Positions 49,501-60,709 of a stretch of 64,000 bases of DNA are shown in pieces. This DNA is from Rhynchopus sp. YZ270_cl-10. Taxonomy: Eukaryota > Euglenozoa > Diplonemea > Diplonemida > Diplonemidae. The position numbers and the translations under genes were made by a program. Within the stretch, counting starts at the first letter, position 1; every line of letters begins with the position of its first letter. Location of the stretch: assembly GCA_964035575.1 (NCBI GenBank), contig OZ037845.1, positions 1 to 64,000 of the forward strand, written 5' to 3'. The notes under the pieces are model-generated. The model made no database searches, was not told the origin of the DNA, and saw nothing but the letters and a program-made list of their open reading frames with translations.

Positions 49501-52500
49501 CTGAGCGCAGTGCAGACATGCCAAGCCACCACACGTGTGACAGCAGAAGTGTGCGTCCGACGCATCGAAGAGCTTGCTGCATTGTTCGCACTGCAGGAAA
49601 GTGTTCGACGCCTCCGCCTCCCTCGCTCCCACAAAAGCCATGGGGCGCTCTGACTGGCACTCCCCCTTACCACCTGTGGCCTCAAAAGACAGGATGTGCT
49701 GCTGCAGAGCCGGGTCCATGGTGAGGGGCTCGTAGTGTCCCGGGATACTGCCGGATCCATCTGCCGCATCCTGATCACCCGAGTGGAGGAGAAGGACCAC
49801 TGCCTTAGGCCGTTTTCTTGGCACCATCAGAGAAGGGCGGGCGAACTCGTTGAGGATGACCACAGATACCTCAAGAGCCTCCCCTGCCCCCGCCACTGCA
49901 ATGGCATCCGCCCACGTACGCTGGTCTCCTCTGTCCCCACTCGTCATCAGCCGCTGCCAGACCCCAAAATTAGGGACAGCCGCACTCGACAGATCAGCGC
50001 GGCCCTGGACCTTCTTCACTGCCGCCTGGCGCAGACCCTCCACCGTCAAATCCGTGCGCCCGGTGGCGAAGAGCAAAGCCTCAAAAGCACAGTCCCCCGC
50101 CACAAACGACCAAGTCACCTTCGAGGCTCCCAGCTTGGCCGCCTGTTCCGTCGCCCGAGGCCTCTGCGCTGCCGGGCACTCACGCAAAAACTCCCACTCA
50201 CGCACCACATCGAGACCCGGCCCTTCCGGAATCACGGTAGCCGAATCGAACCTCCCGGTCCGCTTCCTCGGTGGCTCCACGTGGTCCGGCTTCACGTCCC
50301 TCTTGCGCTTCCCCTGCTGCTCCTCCGACCGGTCTGGAGCAGGACGACTCATATCGTCGTCAGGGTTCGCATCATCACAGAGAGGTTCCACGGCCCCTGC
50401 ACTGCGGCGTCCAAACCGGTCCATGTCCTCTGCAGACGGTGCCACATCTACCTCCACACACGGCTCCCGCTTCAGGGTGGCAATCCCTACACACATAGCA
50501 CCCCGCTCCAGAAAGGAAGATGCGACCTTTTTCTGGTACGCCACCGCAATGCTCTCCCGGATGCGCAACTCTGCCGACCCTGTCAGGTGCGACGTCTGTC
50601 CCGTCGTCAGGCCTCCAAGCTGCGCAATCAAGAGGTTCGCCTCGTCGCCTGCACCCCCGAAGGCTTCAAACACAATAGGGGAGAACTTGGTGTTGATCTT
50701 GTTCAAATCCCGCTCGTGCTTCTCCCGTTTGACCTGGCCCTGGTTCTTCGCCGACCAGCCCACAAACTTCGAGGCCCCTGTTCTGTAGGAAGGCAAGGTG
50801 GGGCACACGTGGGTGATGTCCAAACAACGAGGTCCATTTTCCGCCACTCCTACTGGGAGGTAGACGTCGCCTGGCCGCTTCTTCGACTCCAAATCCACTC
50901 TCACGGTCTCCTCCAAAGCAGGGTCCAAGCCCGCCCCTTGAGCCGCTCGGTACACCGAATCCCGCAAGGCGTTGTGGCGGGCGACGCGGTGTTTGGCGTA
51001 GGGGCAGCCAAAGGTGTGGTCGCCAAAGGAGTCCATGACAACCCTTTTCTGCCCCCCCTGACATGCCGAGCAAGTCGTTCCCTCCGCATGGATGGCCACC
51101 CCTAGTCGGAAACGGGTCACAACCGCAAAGTCCGCTGAAGACATCTGGTTCCTTGCTGAGGGTGTCGCCGTGAGGTACGTCCCAGAAAGCGGCAGGAGAA
51201 GGGACTTCATCCGTGCTCGGTCTCGCATGCAGAGCTGTTGCATCAACTTGTCTGCCTGGGCGTCAATCACCGCAGACGACAGACTCTGCTGCTCCAGGAT
51301 CTTCTTCGGCTGAGCCCTGTCCACGTGAAACGCCACCGGTACCCTGGAGTTGTACTCCTCAGCCGCGCTGTTCCATCTCTCCTCATCCCAGGTGAACGCA
51401 GGGTCCAAGGCCTGCGACAGTTGCAGGTTCCCTGACTGAGAGGCGAGGGACGCAGCCGTCCGATGGTCCACTGTGCGACGGATACCCAGCCCCCCAAGCG
51501 CCACAGGAAGCGCCGCCTGCGCCCTTGCCAACTCCGGCAGCGCCCCATCCGGGTCATGCAGAAGCGCAGCCAGGCACCTGTCAATCAGGTCGTCAAAAGC
51601 CGTCAGGTACTCCGCGCACTGTGGGATCCCCCGCATGTAGAACACCATGCGGCAGTAGCCTTCGCAGTATCTCAGTACGTAGAAGGCTGCCTGGGAGTCC
51701 CCGAGGTCCACAAGGGCTTCCAGGTTGCGGCGGGAATCGTCCACCTTCCGGGCCATGTACTCCTCGCAGAAAGCCGCAGACCCAATGGGGATGCCCAAGA
51801 AATCGAACCCATCCACATCCAACAGCCGAAACCCGCCTTCACCCATGGCGTCCTGTCCACCCTCGTTCAACGTGAACCCCACGGCCTCGAGATCCTCCTT
51901 GGAGACGCCACCAGTGGAGATGAGCTCACACTTGTTCGCGTTCACCTCCAACCCCAGTTCGGAGCTACGAGTGCACAGAACCTGGTACGCCTCGAAAACC
52001 GCCTTAGGGGACCCCCTCAGAGAGCCGTCATCGAGGTACCACAAAGTCCCATCCAGGCCTGGGTGCCCCTTCAGCTCTAGCGCCATCTGGTGTATGGTCA
52101 GGGAGAAGAGAAGCGGGCCCAAGGGATCTCCTTGCTGAGCTCCGCGCTGAGACTTTATGGTATCCCCACCATAGAACAGGCTAGAGTGCTCCAGGTAACA
52201 CCATCGCACCCATGGGGCCAGCTCGGGGAGGTTGGCGTCGACCGCTCTTAGCATCGACAGGCGGTCTACGCAGTTGAACGCGTTACGGTAGTCAATTTTC
52301 AAAATGACTTTACCTTTTCCGCGGTTGCGCCCGGCGTACTGCGAGATAACATCAGTCGCCACTGCCGCCCCCCTTGCCGTTGCCACCCCCACCTGGTTCC
52401 CTCGAAGAAGAAGCGTCCTAGCAGGCACCCGCACTCGCGCCGACAGAATCTTTCCCACCAGTCTGCGGAGAGTGTCCCCAACCGCAATCGGACGCACGTC

Positions 52501-52686
52501 CTCCTCCAGGCCCGGCCCCTTTGCAGGCTTCCGGAGAGCCACCAAGTTAGCGCCGGCGAAGAACTCAGCCACCTCCACTGGAGCATTTCCTCGTGCCAAA
52601 GACGTCAACACTGCGGCCAGCGCTGCCAAAGTTCCCTTAGCCCGCCTCTGTAGGCAAAGTGTACGAAGGTGCGCGCCCGTCACGTT
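46532..52686 (-). mobile_element. Non-LTR retrotransposon, 5'-truncated copy (copy 2)
   Basis: Collinear with copy 1 from the 3' end to a point at 52686 that corresponds to 38047 in copy 1. Beyond it the sequence is minisatellite DNA starting ATCCATCACTG. The poly-A tail is only 7 nt. The 5' truncation inside the RT region is the usual product of incomplete reverse transcription. The copies are nearly identical (about a dozen amino-acid changes over some 1,735 shared residues), so both are young. Confidence 0.93.
47482..52686 (-). pseudogene. Truncated retrotransposon ORF (RT to C-terminus)
   Basis: Continuous reading from the middle of the RT N-terminal region (TGAHLRTLCLQRRAKG) to the stop, with RT motifs, RLE, the second OTU-like domain, Cys-rich finger and coiled coil all present. 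It lacks the first OTU-like domain, the N-terminal zinc fingers and the start of the RT. An upstream in-frame ATG at 52695 comes from flanking minisatellite DNA. No internal stop was seen. The C-terminus differs slightly from copy 1 (GRKGKKGNKKN). Confidence 0.88.
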
Positions 52687-53915
52687 ATCCATCACTGTTT
52701 ACACTGTGTACACTGTGTACACTGTGTATACTGTGTATACCAGCAACCCCTGCCTTTTATGGTTGGTCAGTGGATTTGTAGGAGTGCCGTCACCATAGGA
52801 ATAATAATCTTAACATATATTAGCAATATTTTGTCCTGTGTTTTCTGTGTATACTGTGTACACTGTGTACACTGTGTACACTGTGTACACTGTGTACACT
52901 GTGTACACTGTGTATACTGTGTATACCAGCAACCCCTGCCTTTTATGGTTGGTCAGTGGGTTTGTAGGAGTGTCGTCACCATAGGAATAATAATCTTAAC
53001 ATATATTAGCAATATTTTGTCCTGTGTATACTGTGTATACTGTGTATACTTGGTACACTGTGTACACTGTGTACACTGTGTACACTGTTTACACTGTGTA
53101 TACTGTGTATACCAGCAACCCTTGCCTTTTATGGTTGGTCAGTGGGTTTGTAGGAGTGCCGTCACCATAGGAATAATAATCTTAACATATATTAGCAATA
53201 TTTTGTCCTGTGTTTTCTGTGTATACTGTGTACACTGTGTACACTGTGTACACTGTGTACACTGTGTACACTGTGTATACTGTGTATACCAGCAACCCCT
53301 GCCTTTTATGGTTGGTCAGTGGGTTTGTAGGAGTGTCGTCACCATAGGAATAATAATCTTAACATATATTAGCAATATTTTGTCCTGTGTATACTGTGTA
53401 TACTGTGTATACTTGGTACACTGTGTACACTGTGTACACTGTGTACACTGTTTACACTGTGTATACTGTGTATACCAGCAACCCTTGCCTTTTATGGTTG
53501 GTCAGTGGGTTTGTAGGAGTGCCGTCACCATAGGAATAATAATCTTAACATATATTAGCAATATTTTGTCCTGTGTATACTGTGTACACTGTGTACACTG
53601 TGTACACTGTGTATACTGTGTATACCAGCAACCCTTGCCTTTTATGGTTGGTCAGTGGGTTTGTAGGAGTGTCGTCACCATAGGAACAATAATCTTAACA
53701 TATATTAGCAATATTTTGTCCTGTGTATACTGTGTTTACTGTGTACACTGTGTACACTGTTTACACTGTGTATACTGTGTATACCAGCAACCCTTGCCTT
53801 TTATGGTTGGTCAGTGGATTTGTAGGAGTGTCGTCACCATAGGAACAATAGTCTTAACATATATTAGCAATATTTTGTCCTGTGTATACTGTGTACACTG
53901 TGTACACTGTGTGAA
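52687..53915. repeat. Tandem 150-186-bp repeat with internal 9-bp minisatellite
   Basis: Seven CCAGCAACCC blocks are spaced 186, 186, 177, 186, 150 and 159 bp apart. Each unit is a unique part (TTTTATGGTTGGTCAGTG, GTCGTCACCATAGGAA, CATATATTAGCAATATTTTG) plus a run of ACTGTGTAC-type 9-mers. Spacings differ by multiples of 9. Units 2-3 and 4-5 look alike, suggesting a duplicated dimer. A 450-codon ORF crosses it by chance. Confidence 0.92.
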
Positions 53916-53922
53916 GAGCAAA

Positions 53923-53961
53923 GCTAAAAATCCCTGTATTTTCAATACAGGGATTTTTAGC
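53923..53961. repeat. Perfect hairpin, 18-bp arms, loop TTC
   Basis: GCTAAAAATCCCTGTATT, then TTC, then the exact reverse complement. It is the same design (3-nt loop, no mismatch) as the hairpins at 11.3 kb. Confidence 0.9.
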
Positions 53962-53972
53962 CAGGATCCTGG

Positions 53973-54029
53973 CTTTTATGGACAGAACGGAATTTATGGA
54001 CAGATTTGTCAACATTTCTGTCCATAAAT
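53973..54029. repeat. TTTATGGACAGA hairpin repeat, copy 1
   Basis: Two direct TTTATGGACAGA copies followed by the inverted TCTGTCCATAAAT. A close relative lies at 58028, so this is a small dispersed element. Confidence 0.75.
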
Positions 54030-54600
54030 CCCAAAATGGACAAAAATATATTTTAAAATGGCTTACTGTAGGCTTCATTGGAGCAATTGCGTCGAAGTAT
54101 GGTGGTCATAGGCCCAAAAATACATAGTAGACATCAATTTACTTGGCCTACTGAGGTCTGTGGGTGCACTAGAACTTATTTCAGGGTCATACACAGGGAA
54201 TTACTGTGTAAACTCATAGTACGTGGTGTTCCCCCAGAACCCTTGTGCACCAGTCCAACATGTGTGATACACTACTGTATCTCAGTCTGTATTAAGCAGT
54301 GCGGGCAGAATTCCTCACCTTGTATATTTGCATGTTGTAGTATGATGTTGGAAAGTAGAAGCTGATGTTGGCGTGTGGGTGTTGGGCAAAAGAATATGGA
54401 AGGAAGGAATGAATAGATTTTAGACAAGTGATAAAGCAAAAATACGGGTGCATTGGGTTTGATTGAACTTTCCTTTTTTGGAGCATTTGTTTTCATATCT
54501 CTGTATTTGAAGAAAACATTGACATGACAGGCTAGATGTGTCTTGTCGTCCCTCCCCAGTCTCAGTTTTTGTATTTCCTCTCTATGACTTTTAAAAAACC
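54030..54600. other. Non-coding, probable ARF 3' region
   Basis: No gene signal. It lies downstream of the minus-strand ARF gene and probably includes its 3' UTR. Confidence 0.45.
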
Positions 54601-55146
54601 CTAGTTTCTTGACTTCATGGAGGATGACAGCCAGTCAAGTCCTTCATACAAACCTTCACCAGTTGCAGCGCAACTTCCCTGGATGTACCACTCCCGGAGC
54701 CTTAGAGAGTGCAGCCCAAGTTTGTCAGTCATTTCAGCTGGGGTCATCGCCTTTGGAAGATCCTGTTTGTTTGCAAAGACAAGAAGTGTTGCATCACGGA
54801 GGGCATCATCTGTTGCCAGCTTGTGCAGCTCATCACGTGCAAGAGAAATTCTGTCCCTGTCGTTGCTGTCAACAACAAATATGATGCCATCAGTCCCCTC
54901 AAAGTAGTGGCGCCACAGCGGTCTCAGCTTGTCCTGGCCACCAACGTCCCACATGGTGAACTTGAGGTTCTTGTACTCCACTGTCTCCACATTGAACCCG
55001 ATCGTCGGTATGGATGTGATCAAATCCCCTAACTTCAGCTTGTACAGCACAGTGGTCTTGCCAGAAGCATCGAGCCCCACCATCAGCATCTTCACATTCT
55101 TCTTCCCTGCAAAGAGGGTTGTCAGTGCAGAGGTAATGTTACCCAT
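54601..55146 (-). CDS. ARF1: ARF-family small GTPase (ARF1-like)
   Basis: GTP-dependent switch that recruits COPI and other coats to Golgi membranes. 181 residues, the normal ARF length. Gly2 is present for N-myristoylation (MGNI). The P loop is GLDASGKT (24-31), Thr48 is in the switch [11 protein letters not shown], and switch II is WDVGGQDK (66-73) with the catalytic Gln71. Specificity motifs are NKQD (126-129) and CAAT (159-162). Numbering is exactly that of human ARF1, so this is ARF and not an ARL. No intron. A plausible trans-splice AG lies within 40 nt upstream of the ATG. Confidence 0.96.
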   Translation of the reverse strand: MGNITSALTTLFAGKKNVKMLMVGLDASGKTTVLYKLKLGDLITSIPTIGFNVETVEYKNLKFTMWDVGGQDKLRPLWRHYFEGTDGIIFVVDSNDRDRISLARDELHKLATDDALRDATLLVFANKQDLPKAMTPAEMTDKLGLHSLRLREWYIQGSCAATGEGLYEGLDWLSSSMKSRN

Positions 55147-55204
55147 GGTGAAAATATATGTGTCACTTTTGTGTTACTGTAGTAATATCTGGGTGGAGTG
55201 AGCG

Positions 55205-55720
55205 GAGGGGGTTGGTATGGGCTCAGTTCAGTGAGGTTGGAGAGTTTGTAGGAGTGTCCTCATCAGAGAACATATAGGCTATCCATCACTGTGTATACTA
55301 TGTATAGTGTGTATAGTGTGTATAGTGTGTATAGTGTGTATATTGTGTAAACCTGCAACTAATGCCTCTTATGGTTGGTCAGTGATTTTATAGGAGTGCC
55401 GTCATCATAGAACATGTAGTTTGGAACATATAGGCTATGATCAGCACTGTGTATACTGTGTATAGTGTGAAAAGTGTGAAAAGTGTGTACACTGTGTGCA
55501 CTGTGTACACTGTGTAAACCTGCAACTAATGCCTCTTATGGTTGGTCAGTGATTTTGTAGGAGTGCCGTCATCATAGAACATGTAGTTTGGAACATATAG
55601 GCCATGACCAGTACTGTGTTTTGTTTGCTGTGTATACAAGTATATACAGTGTATGGTGTGTATACAGTGTATACTGTGTATACCTGATACTCATGCCTCT
55701 TATGGTTGGTAGGAGTGCCA
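55205..55720. repeat. Diverged members of the minisatellite-bearing repeat
   Basis: Three copies of CTTATGGTTGGT..AGGAGTGCC-TCATAGAAC, with TATAGTGTG or TGTATACAG 9-mers between them. CTATCCATCACTG at 55269 matches the sequence joined to retrotransposon copy 2 at 52686. Related to the array at 52.7 kb. Confidence 0.75.
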
Positions 55721-56129
55721 TCATAGAACGTGTTGTTTCCAACAATGAGAGAGACGAAAATATTCTATAATAACCGTATCGGTTTTCTTGTCTTTTGTGC
55801 ATGTTACATATTATGCGCAAAGGTTTGTATAGAGAAGGTAGCAGAGGGTATTCTTAATGCTATGGAGGCTTGGAAAGAGGTAGATTAGTTTCTGTTATTG
55901 TTAATATGTGTTGGACAGAGGTATTATTGTTTTCTGTGTAGTGTGTCTGTGGGGTTTATGGGTGTTTCAAGCATAACAGGGAAAATAGTATGTTTCTTTT
56001 TTATTTTTTCTCTTTTTGGTTTTGTTTTTTGTTTTTGTTTCTGTTTTGGTGTTTTTTTTGTTTGCTGTCTTATTTTCTTTTGTATTCATGTCTCCTTTTA
56101 TTATTTTGGTTTTATTTGCTTTTGTGTTA
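55721..56129. other. T-rich non-coding spacer
   Basis: Nothing coding is supported; dominated by TTTTTG-rich plus-strand sequence from 55995. Confidence 0.5.
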
Positions 56130-56401
56130 CTGGGGGGGGGCGAATAAGAGATGTGGCATCTCTTATTAGGCGAACGGACGAGCCAGAAATAAAAAAAATT
56201 TTTTGGGGGGGAAAAAGCAAAAAGACATTTTCGCCGGAGGCAAAAAAAATATTTTGACCACTTTTTTGCCAGACAGGGTAAAATTTCAAAAAAAATTTCA
56301 AGATAAAACCCTGGCGCATGCAAAAAAAAAAAAAAAAAATACCCCCAAAATCTCAACCTGATCTCTTATTCACCCCTGATCTCTTATTCGCCCCCCCCCA
56401 G
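56130..56401. mobile_element. MITE with 23-bp terminal inverted repeats, TA-flanked
   Basis: The ends are perfect 23-bp inverted repeats: CTG9CGAATAAGAGAT at the left and its complement at the right. TA flanks both sides (56128-56129 and 56402-56403), the target duplication of Tc1/mariner elements. Sub-terminal repeats are present: ATCTCTTATT inverted near the left end and duplicated near the right end. 272 bp, no transposase. A non-autonomous mariner-type element is inferred. Confidence 0.85.
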
Positions 56402-56614
56402 TAAAAATATATTTGCTTTTTTTTTGTATCATTTGTAATTTTTGCCGCATACGAATATACAGTCAAATAAAAAAAATCCACACTACAGGCAAGTTCTCGC
56501 AATAACCCTATCCCCGACACCCCGAAAGTTTGTATTTGTTTTTTTGTTTTGTCTTGATTTTTCTTTTGCATTTTTTATTTTAAATTTTTTGTGTTCATTT
56601 GTCGTTTTTTATGA

Positions 56615-57791
56615 CTAGAAGCACTTCTTATGAACAATCCCTGGGCCACTCTCATCATACTCCTCCTTCTTGACCCACATGGACGCAAAGGTGGAAAGGG
56701 AAGAGAGAATAGACCCTCCAATCCACACAGAGTACTTTCTCTCCGGTGGGGCAACAACCTTGATCTTCATGCTGTTTGGTGCCAGGTTTGTGACTTCCTT
56801 GGAAAGACGGTCTGCAAGCCCCTCGTACATGGTAGTTCCTCCTGAGAGAACAATGTTGGCGTACAAGTCCTTACGCACATCGATGTCACACTTCATGATG
56901 GAGTTGTACACCGTCTCATGGATGCCATTTGCCTCAAGCCCAATGAACTGTGGCTTGAAGAGTGCCTCAGGGCAACGGAATCTCTCCGATCCCACTGTGA
57001 TCACCTGTCCATCGGGAAGCTCGTAGTCCTTTTCCAACGACGATGATGACGAGGCCAGGGACATCTCCTCGTCAAAGTCCTGGTGGTGGGTTTTTGGGTT
57101 TTCTTTTTCCTGTACAAAATATGCATACCAAGGCAACGTAGGCGAGTTTTTCTTTCACATCACGCACAATCTCGCGCTCTGCAGAGGTGACAAAGCTGTT
57201 ACCACGTTCTGTCAGAAGCTTAATCATCCAGTCTGTCATGTCTCTTCCAGCCATGTCAATACGAAGCACGGCGTGTGGCAGAGAGTACCCCTCGTAGATG
57301 GGAACTGTGTGGGTCACACCATCTCCTGAGTCAAGAACAATTCCTGTTGTGCGTCCAGACGAGTACAGGGACAGCACCGCCTGGATCCCAACGTACATTG
57401 CAGGGCTGTTGAACGTCTCAAACATGATCTGTGTCATCTTTTCACGGTTGGCCTTTGGGTTCATGGGCGCTTCTGTGAGAAGCACAGGGTGATCCTCAGG
57501 TGCAACACGGAGCTCGTTGAAGAAGGTGTGGTGCCAGATCTTTTCCATGTCATCCCAGTTTGTGATGATACCATGCTCAATCGGATACTTAATCAGCAGA
57601 ATACCACGCTTGGACTGTGCATCGTCACCAATATAGGCTTCCTTCTTTGCTGTTCCCATCATTGCTGCAGCGGTCTTTGGCCTTCCAACAATGGACGGAA
57701 ACACGGACCTCGGGGCATCGTCTCCTGCGAAACCTGCCTTCACCATCCCAGACCCATTGTCACAGACGATTGCTTGCTGGTCCTCATCCAT
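56615..57791 (-). CDS. ACT: Actin
   Basis: Cytoskeletal ATPase that forms microfilaments. Two exons, 57129-57791 and 56615-57079, give 375 residues, exactly the usual actin length. Visible: [18 protein letters not shown] (first phosphate loop), [19 protein letters not shown] (second loop), [38 protein letters not shown] and the C-terminal HKKCF. The junction joins KLAYVAL to DFDEEM, matching the unbroken family sequence. Upstream CAG/AACAAC near 57832 may be the trans-splice site. Confidence 0.97.
57080..57128 (-). other. Actin cis-spliced intron, 49 nt
   Basis: Donor TTG/GTATGC and acceptor CACCAG/GAC on the minus strand. Removing it restores a continuous actin. The donor hexamer shares GTATG with the SL RNA donor. 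Confidence 0.93.
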
Positions 57792-58609
57792 GTTGAAGTT
57801 TGTACGTGGTTAAGGGTATGTGTTGTTCTGTGGTTTGAGTCTGTGGGCATATACTTGTGGTGGGGGGGTTTGGGGGGTGGGCCACGTAGGGTGGGTGGTT
57901 CACGGTCATGGCCACACACAGCAGGGACCTCCAAACCCAGCGAGAAACCAGAAAACCAAAGAGAAAACACCATGTGCACCAAAAAAAAGGCAAAATCCTG
58001 GAAAATTTTCCGAATGCAAAAATTGAGCTTTTATGGACAGAACCAAATTTATGGACAGAATATCCGTAAAATCTGTCCATAAATTACAACCCCCCCGTGT
58101 GTTGTCTTAGGTGTTCCTGTGCTGAGAGGTGTGGAGACTTGCAAATGAGAGGACTGGGGGGGTCAGTGGAGGATTCTGAGGACATTGCCTCATACTTTTT
58201 GGGTTTGCGTGGGTTTGTGGGTGAGTAACACCACGGGAGTGCCTAGAACCTTTCCCTAGAAGCCTAGAAACCGAGAGAGGTGTGTGAATGTTTTCTGCCT
58301 TGTACACATGAAGTTGTGGTTCTCTGGTGAGCTGTGGTGTGATGTGTTGTTGTTTCTTGGCTGGGGGAAGGTAAAAAACTATGTCTAAGCAGAGGGAGTG
58401 GGGGAGATATCACTTTTTTTCTTTTTTCCTTCATTTTTGTGAAACAGTGCAAGCCCTTTATTTCTTTTTTTCTCTCTTTGCATCCTTCTTTATTTGATTT
58501 CTTTCTTTTTTTTCTTCTTTTTTTTATGTGAGGGTAGGTAGGGGTTCACATATGGTGACACATATGGGTGACTGGTAATCTGGGTTTGCGGAACTGGCGT
58601 AGTTACATA
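57792..58609. other. Intergenic region between actin and the 410-residue gene
   Basis: Non-coding. It contains the second hairpin repeat at 58028-58084 (TTTATGGACAGA twice, then TCTGTCCATAAAT) and a T-rich plus-strand stretch from 58407. Confidence 0.55.
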
Positions 58610-59842
58610 TTATTGGGAATAGTAGAATGGCACGGTGCTGTATGGATCATGTCGGTACACTGGCTGCTGTTGAGAAGTTGGCTTCATGTTGAACCCTATG
58701 TGCTGATTGAGAAAACGAGGTAGGCTGTGCTTCTGAGCTGTGCTACTTGTGCTAGGTTTTATATAGTTCTGACTGTCGTGGCAGAGAATTCTATCAGAAG
58801 AGGCCAGGCCAATACGCGTAGGCTGGTCGGGCCCTGCTGTCCACACAAATGTTTTATCGTGTCTGGAGAGAAACCGCATGAGAAGAGAGTGGCTTGGGAA
58901 TAGAGAGTTTGTGAACACTTCAAATCCATTCAACTTCTGCAACAGCTCCTTCTGGGACATGGGGCCTTCAGAGAGCATTCTTAGCAGGGCTTTTTTAAGA
59001 TTTTCCTCATCTTCACGTTGGACCTTGCTTCTCGACTTGTCTATTTCGCGCACTGAAGAGAGCGGTGTTCCAAAGAGGCAGACACGTGCGTCAGACTTTT
59101 TTATCTGTGGAGCAAGACAATTTTCAACAATATCCTCATCAGAATAGTGGAACAGAGAGAAGTCCTCAGGATGGGCCCTGAGAAATTCTTGCCAGGCACC
59201 ACCGTAGCATTTCCCCACAACGTTGTCGTAGAGTGGACTCTCCTTCGCTTTGTTGCTCAGCACAATAGACCCCAGAGAACCTCTGCACACATTCAGCCGT
59301 GGGTTTTCCAAAATAGCTCTGACCTCTTTAACAAGTTGCCTCTCTGCGGACCCTTGCTTCACATTGTCAATTGGCATGTGTTGAACCTTCACTGTGAATG
59401 TAGTTGGGTGGTATGCAATGTAGTGGCCAGAGTGTGATGCATCTTGAGATTGCACGAGGTTCCCAAGATCAACTTCAAAGTCCTCACGGCCTTCACAGGT
59501 ACATTCCAGGGTTGCATTCCATGCACTCCCAGGAAGCGGATCATGAGTTGTGATAAAGAGAGCGTCAAGGCCAAGCCCGCCCTTTTCCCCAGTGATGTTT
59601 ATGTCTTCATTAGCTGACACTGTGAGTGTTTCTTCTTTCCCTGGGAGCGGGAGGTTGCAACGTATAAGTTGTAAGCCATTCAGCAGAACTGATGCGTATC
59701 CTCGCTCCACTGGATTGGTGGGTCCTGCAATGTCAGTGATGTTGAAGAAACCGCTGGGTTCAAAGTCTGAGTCTGTGTTTCCTATGCTGCCTCCTGCTGT
59801 TGATATGACAGAATACTGCCGAACAGAATCTACTGAGCTCAT
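58610..59842 (-). CDS. Uncharacterised 410-residue protein
   Basis: I do not recognise a family. The N-terminal ~160 residues look beta-rich and extended (GLQLIRCNLPLPGKEETLTV, YHPTTFTVKVQHM). Two later segments look alike in layout and could be winged-helix-like: one near 165-255 (LVKEVRAILENP ... RVCLFG) and one near 275-345 (LKKALLRMLSEGPMSQKELL ... TRIGLAS). The tail is Gln/Pro/Tyr-rich and ends PYSTVPFYYSQ. No signal peptide or membrane segment is evident. A LOTUS or similar RNA-binding fold is only a guess. No intron is needed. Codon composition resembles that of its neighbours, so this is a normal host gene. Confidence 0.8.
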   Translation of the reverse strand: MSSVDSVRQYSVISTAGGSIGNTDSDFEPSGFFNITDIAGPTNPVERGYASVLLNGLQLIRCNLPLPGKEETLTVSANEDINITGEKGGLGLDALFITTHDPLPGSAWNATLECTCEGREDFEVDLGNLVQSQDASHSGHYIAYHPTTFTVKVQHMPIDNVKQGSAERQLVKEVRAILENPRLNVCRGSLGSIVLSNKAKESPLYDNVVGKCYGGAWQEFLRAHPEDFSLFHYSDEDIVENCLAPQIKKSDARVCLFGTPLSSVREIDKSRSKVQREDEENLKKALLRMLSEGPMSQKELLQKLNGFEVFTNSLFPSHSLLMRFLSRHDKTFVWTAGPDQPTRIGLASSDRILCHDSQNYIKPSTSSTAQKHSLPRFLNQHIGFNMKPTSQQQPVYRHDPYSTVPFYYSQ

Positions 59843-60037
59843 TGTGTTCTTGTTGTGTTACAGTATATTTGTAGTAGTGGCCTGTGATTTGTTGTTAGTC
59901 CGTTGAGTAAGACAATAAAAAATTAAAGAATACAAGAAAAACAGATGGAGGGATAAGTAATAATTTGGATGGGTTGCAATATTATTTCATTTGGACTGTT
60001 CTTTATTTTTGTTTTCTTTTGTCTTGGTTTTTATTTA

Positions 60038-60709
60038 TTAAACCCAGTGTGCAGCAAACCTGTTCAGTGCCATGAAGGTTATTTCAGATGCTGAAGAGGG
60101 GGATAGGGTATCAACACTAGATTTGCTGCTCGATGTGCTGCCTTCCTGCCAGGTGTCTGCATAGGATTCACTGCTGGAGCAAGTACTGTAAGGGCAGAAT
60201 GATGCAAGGTTCTCCAGGTCAAGTTCTCGGCATATATGGATGTTGATACAACGCTCCCCCCATTTGCATCTCTTCAATTTGTTCAGCCCACAAATTCTGT
60301 TCTTTTGTACAATAATCTTGTCTCCCCGGCGCAAAAGCTCCTCCAAACCTCTTGTACTGCTGAAATTGCTCACAGAGAGCAATGCTATGTTGTCCTTGCC
60401 CTTCAACATGACGCATTTTTTGCTGGCCCATTTTCCGGAATGAAGCGCGCAGCACTGGCCCGCCATTTTATCACGAAGTCTGTCCACAGCATCTGGACTC
60501 ACATGTAGTTGACGGCATGTCTTCTGTGACTTACATTTCCCTCTGTGAAATAGTATGCACACATTCAGTGGTCTATTTCCAAGGGTTCCTTGAAGATATG
60601 CTGTTCGTCCTTTCGTTTCACATGTTTCTGAAAAATGGAATACAACAAGCTGGGCACGGTTTCCAGGGTCTCTTGCTTCTATCACTTTGCCTTCTAACAG
60701 TGTGTTCAT
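60038..60709 (-). CDS. Double CCCH zinc-finger protein
   Basis: 223 residues with two CCCH fingers of C-x7-C-x5-C-x3-H spacing: Cys51, Cys59, Cys65, His69 and Cys140, Cys148, Cys154, His158. Such fingers usually bind AU-rich RNA, and CCCH proteins are major post-transcriptional regulators in trypanosomes, where transcription is polycistronic. An extra Cys/His cluster (86-99) lies between the fingers. The C-terminal third is Ser-rich and probably disordered. RNA binding is inferred from the fingers. The neighbour upstream is the 410-residue gene on the same strand. Confidence 0.85.
   Translation of the reverse strand: MNTLLEGKVIEARDPGNRAQLVVFHFSETCETKGRTAYLQGTLGNRPLNVCILFHRGKCKSQKTCRQLHVSPDAVDRLRDKMAGQCCALHSGKWASKKCVMLKGKDNIALLSVSNFSSTRGLEELLRRGDKIIVQKNRICGLNKLKRCKWGERCINIHICRELDLENLASFCPYSTCSSSESYADTWQEGSTSSSKSSVDTLSPSSASEITFMALNRFAAHWV

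Noticed and set aside
52669-54027. A 452-codon ORF rich in Cys, Val and His
   Set aside because: It is a translation of the 9-bp minisatellite and its tandem unit. Length changes in multiples of 9 keep it open.
55967-56356. Lys/Phe-rich ORFs across 56 kb
   Set aside because: They span T-rich spacer and the MITE, with homopolymer-driven composition.
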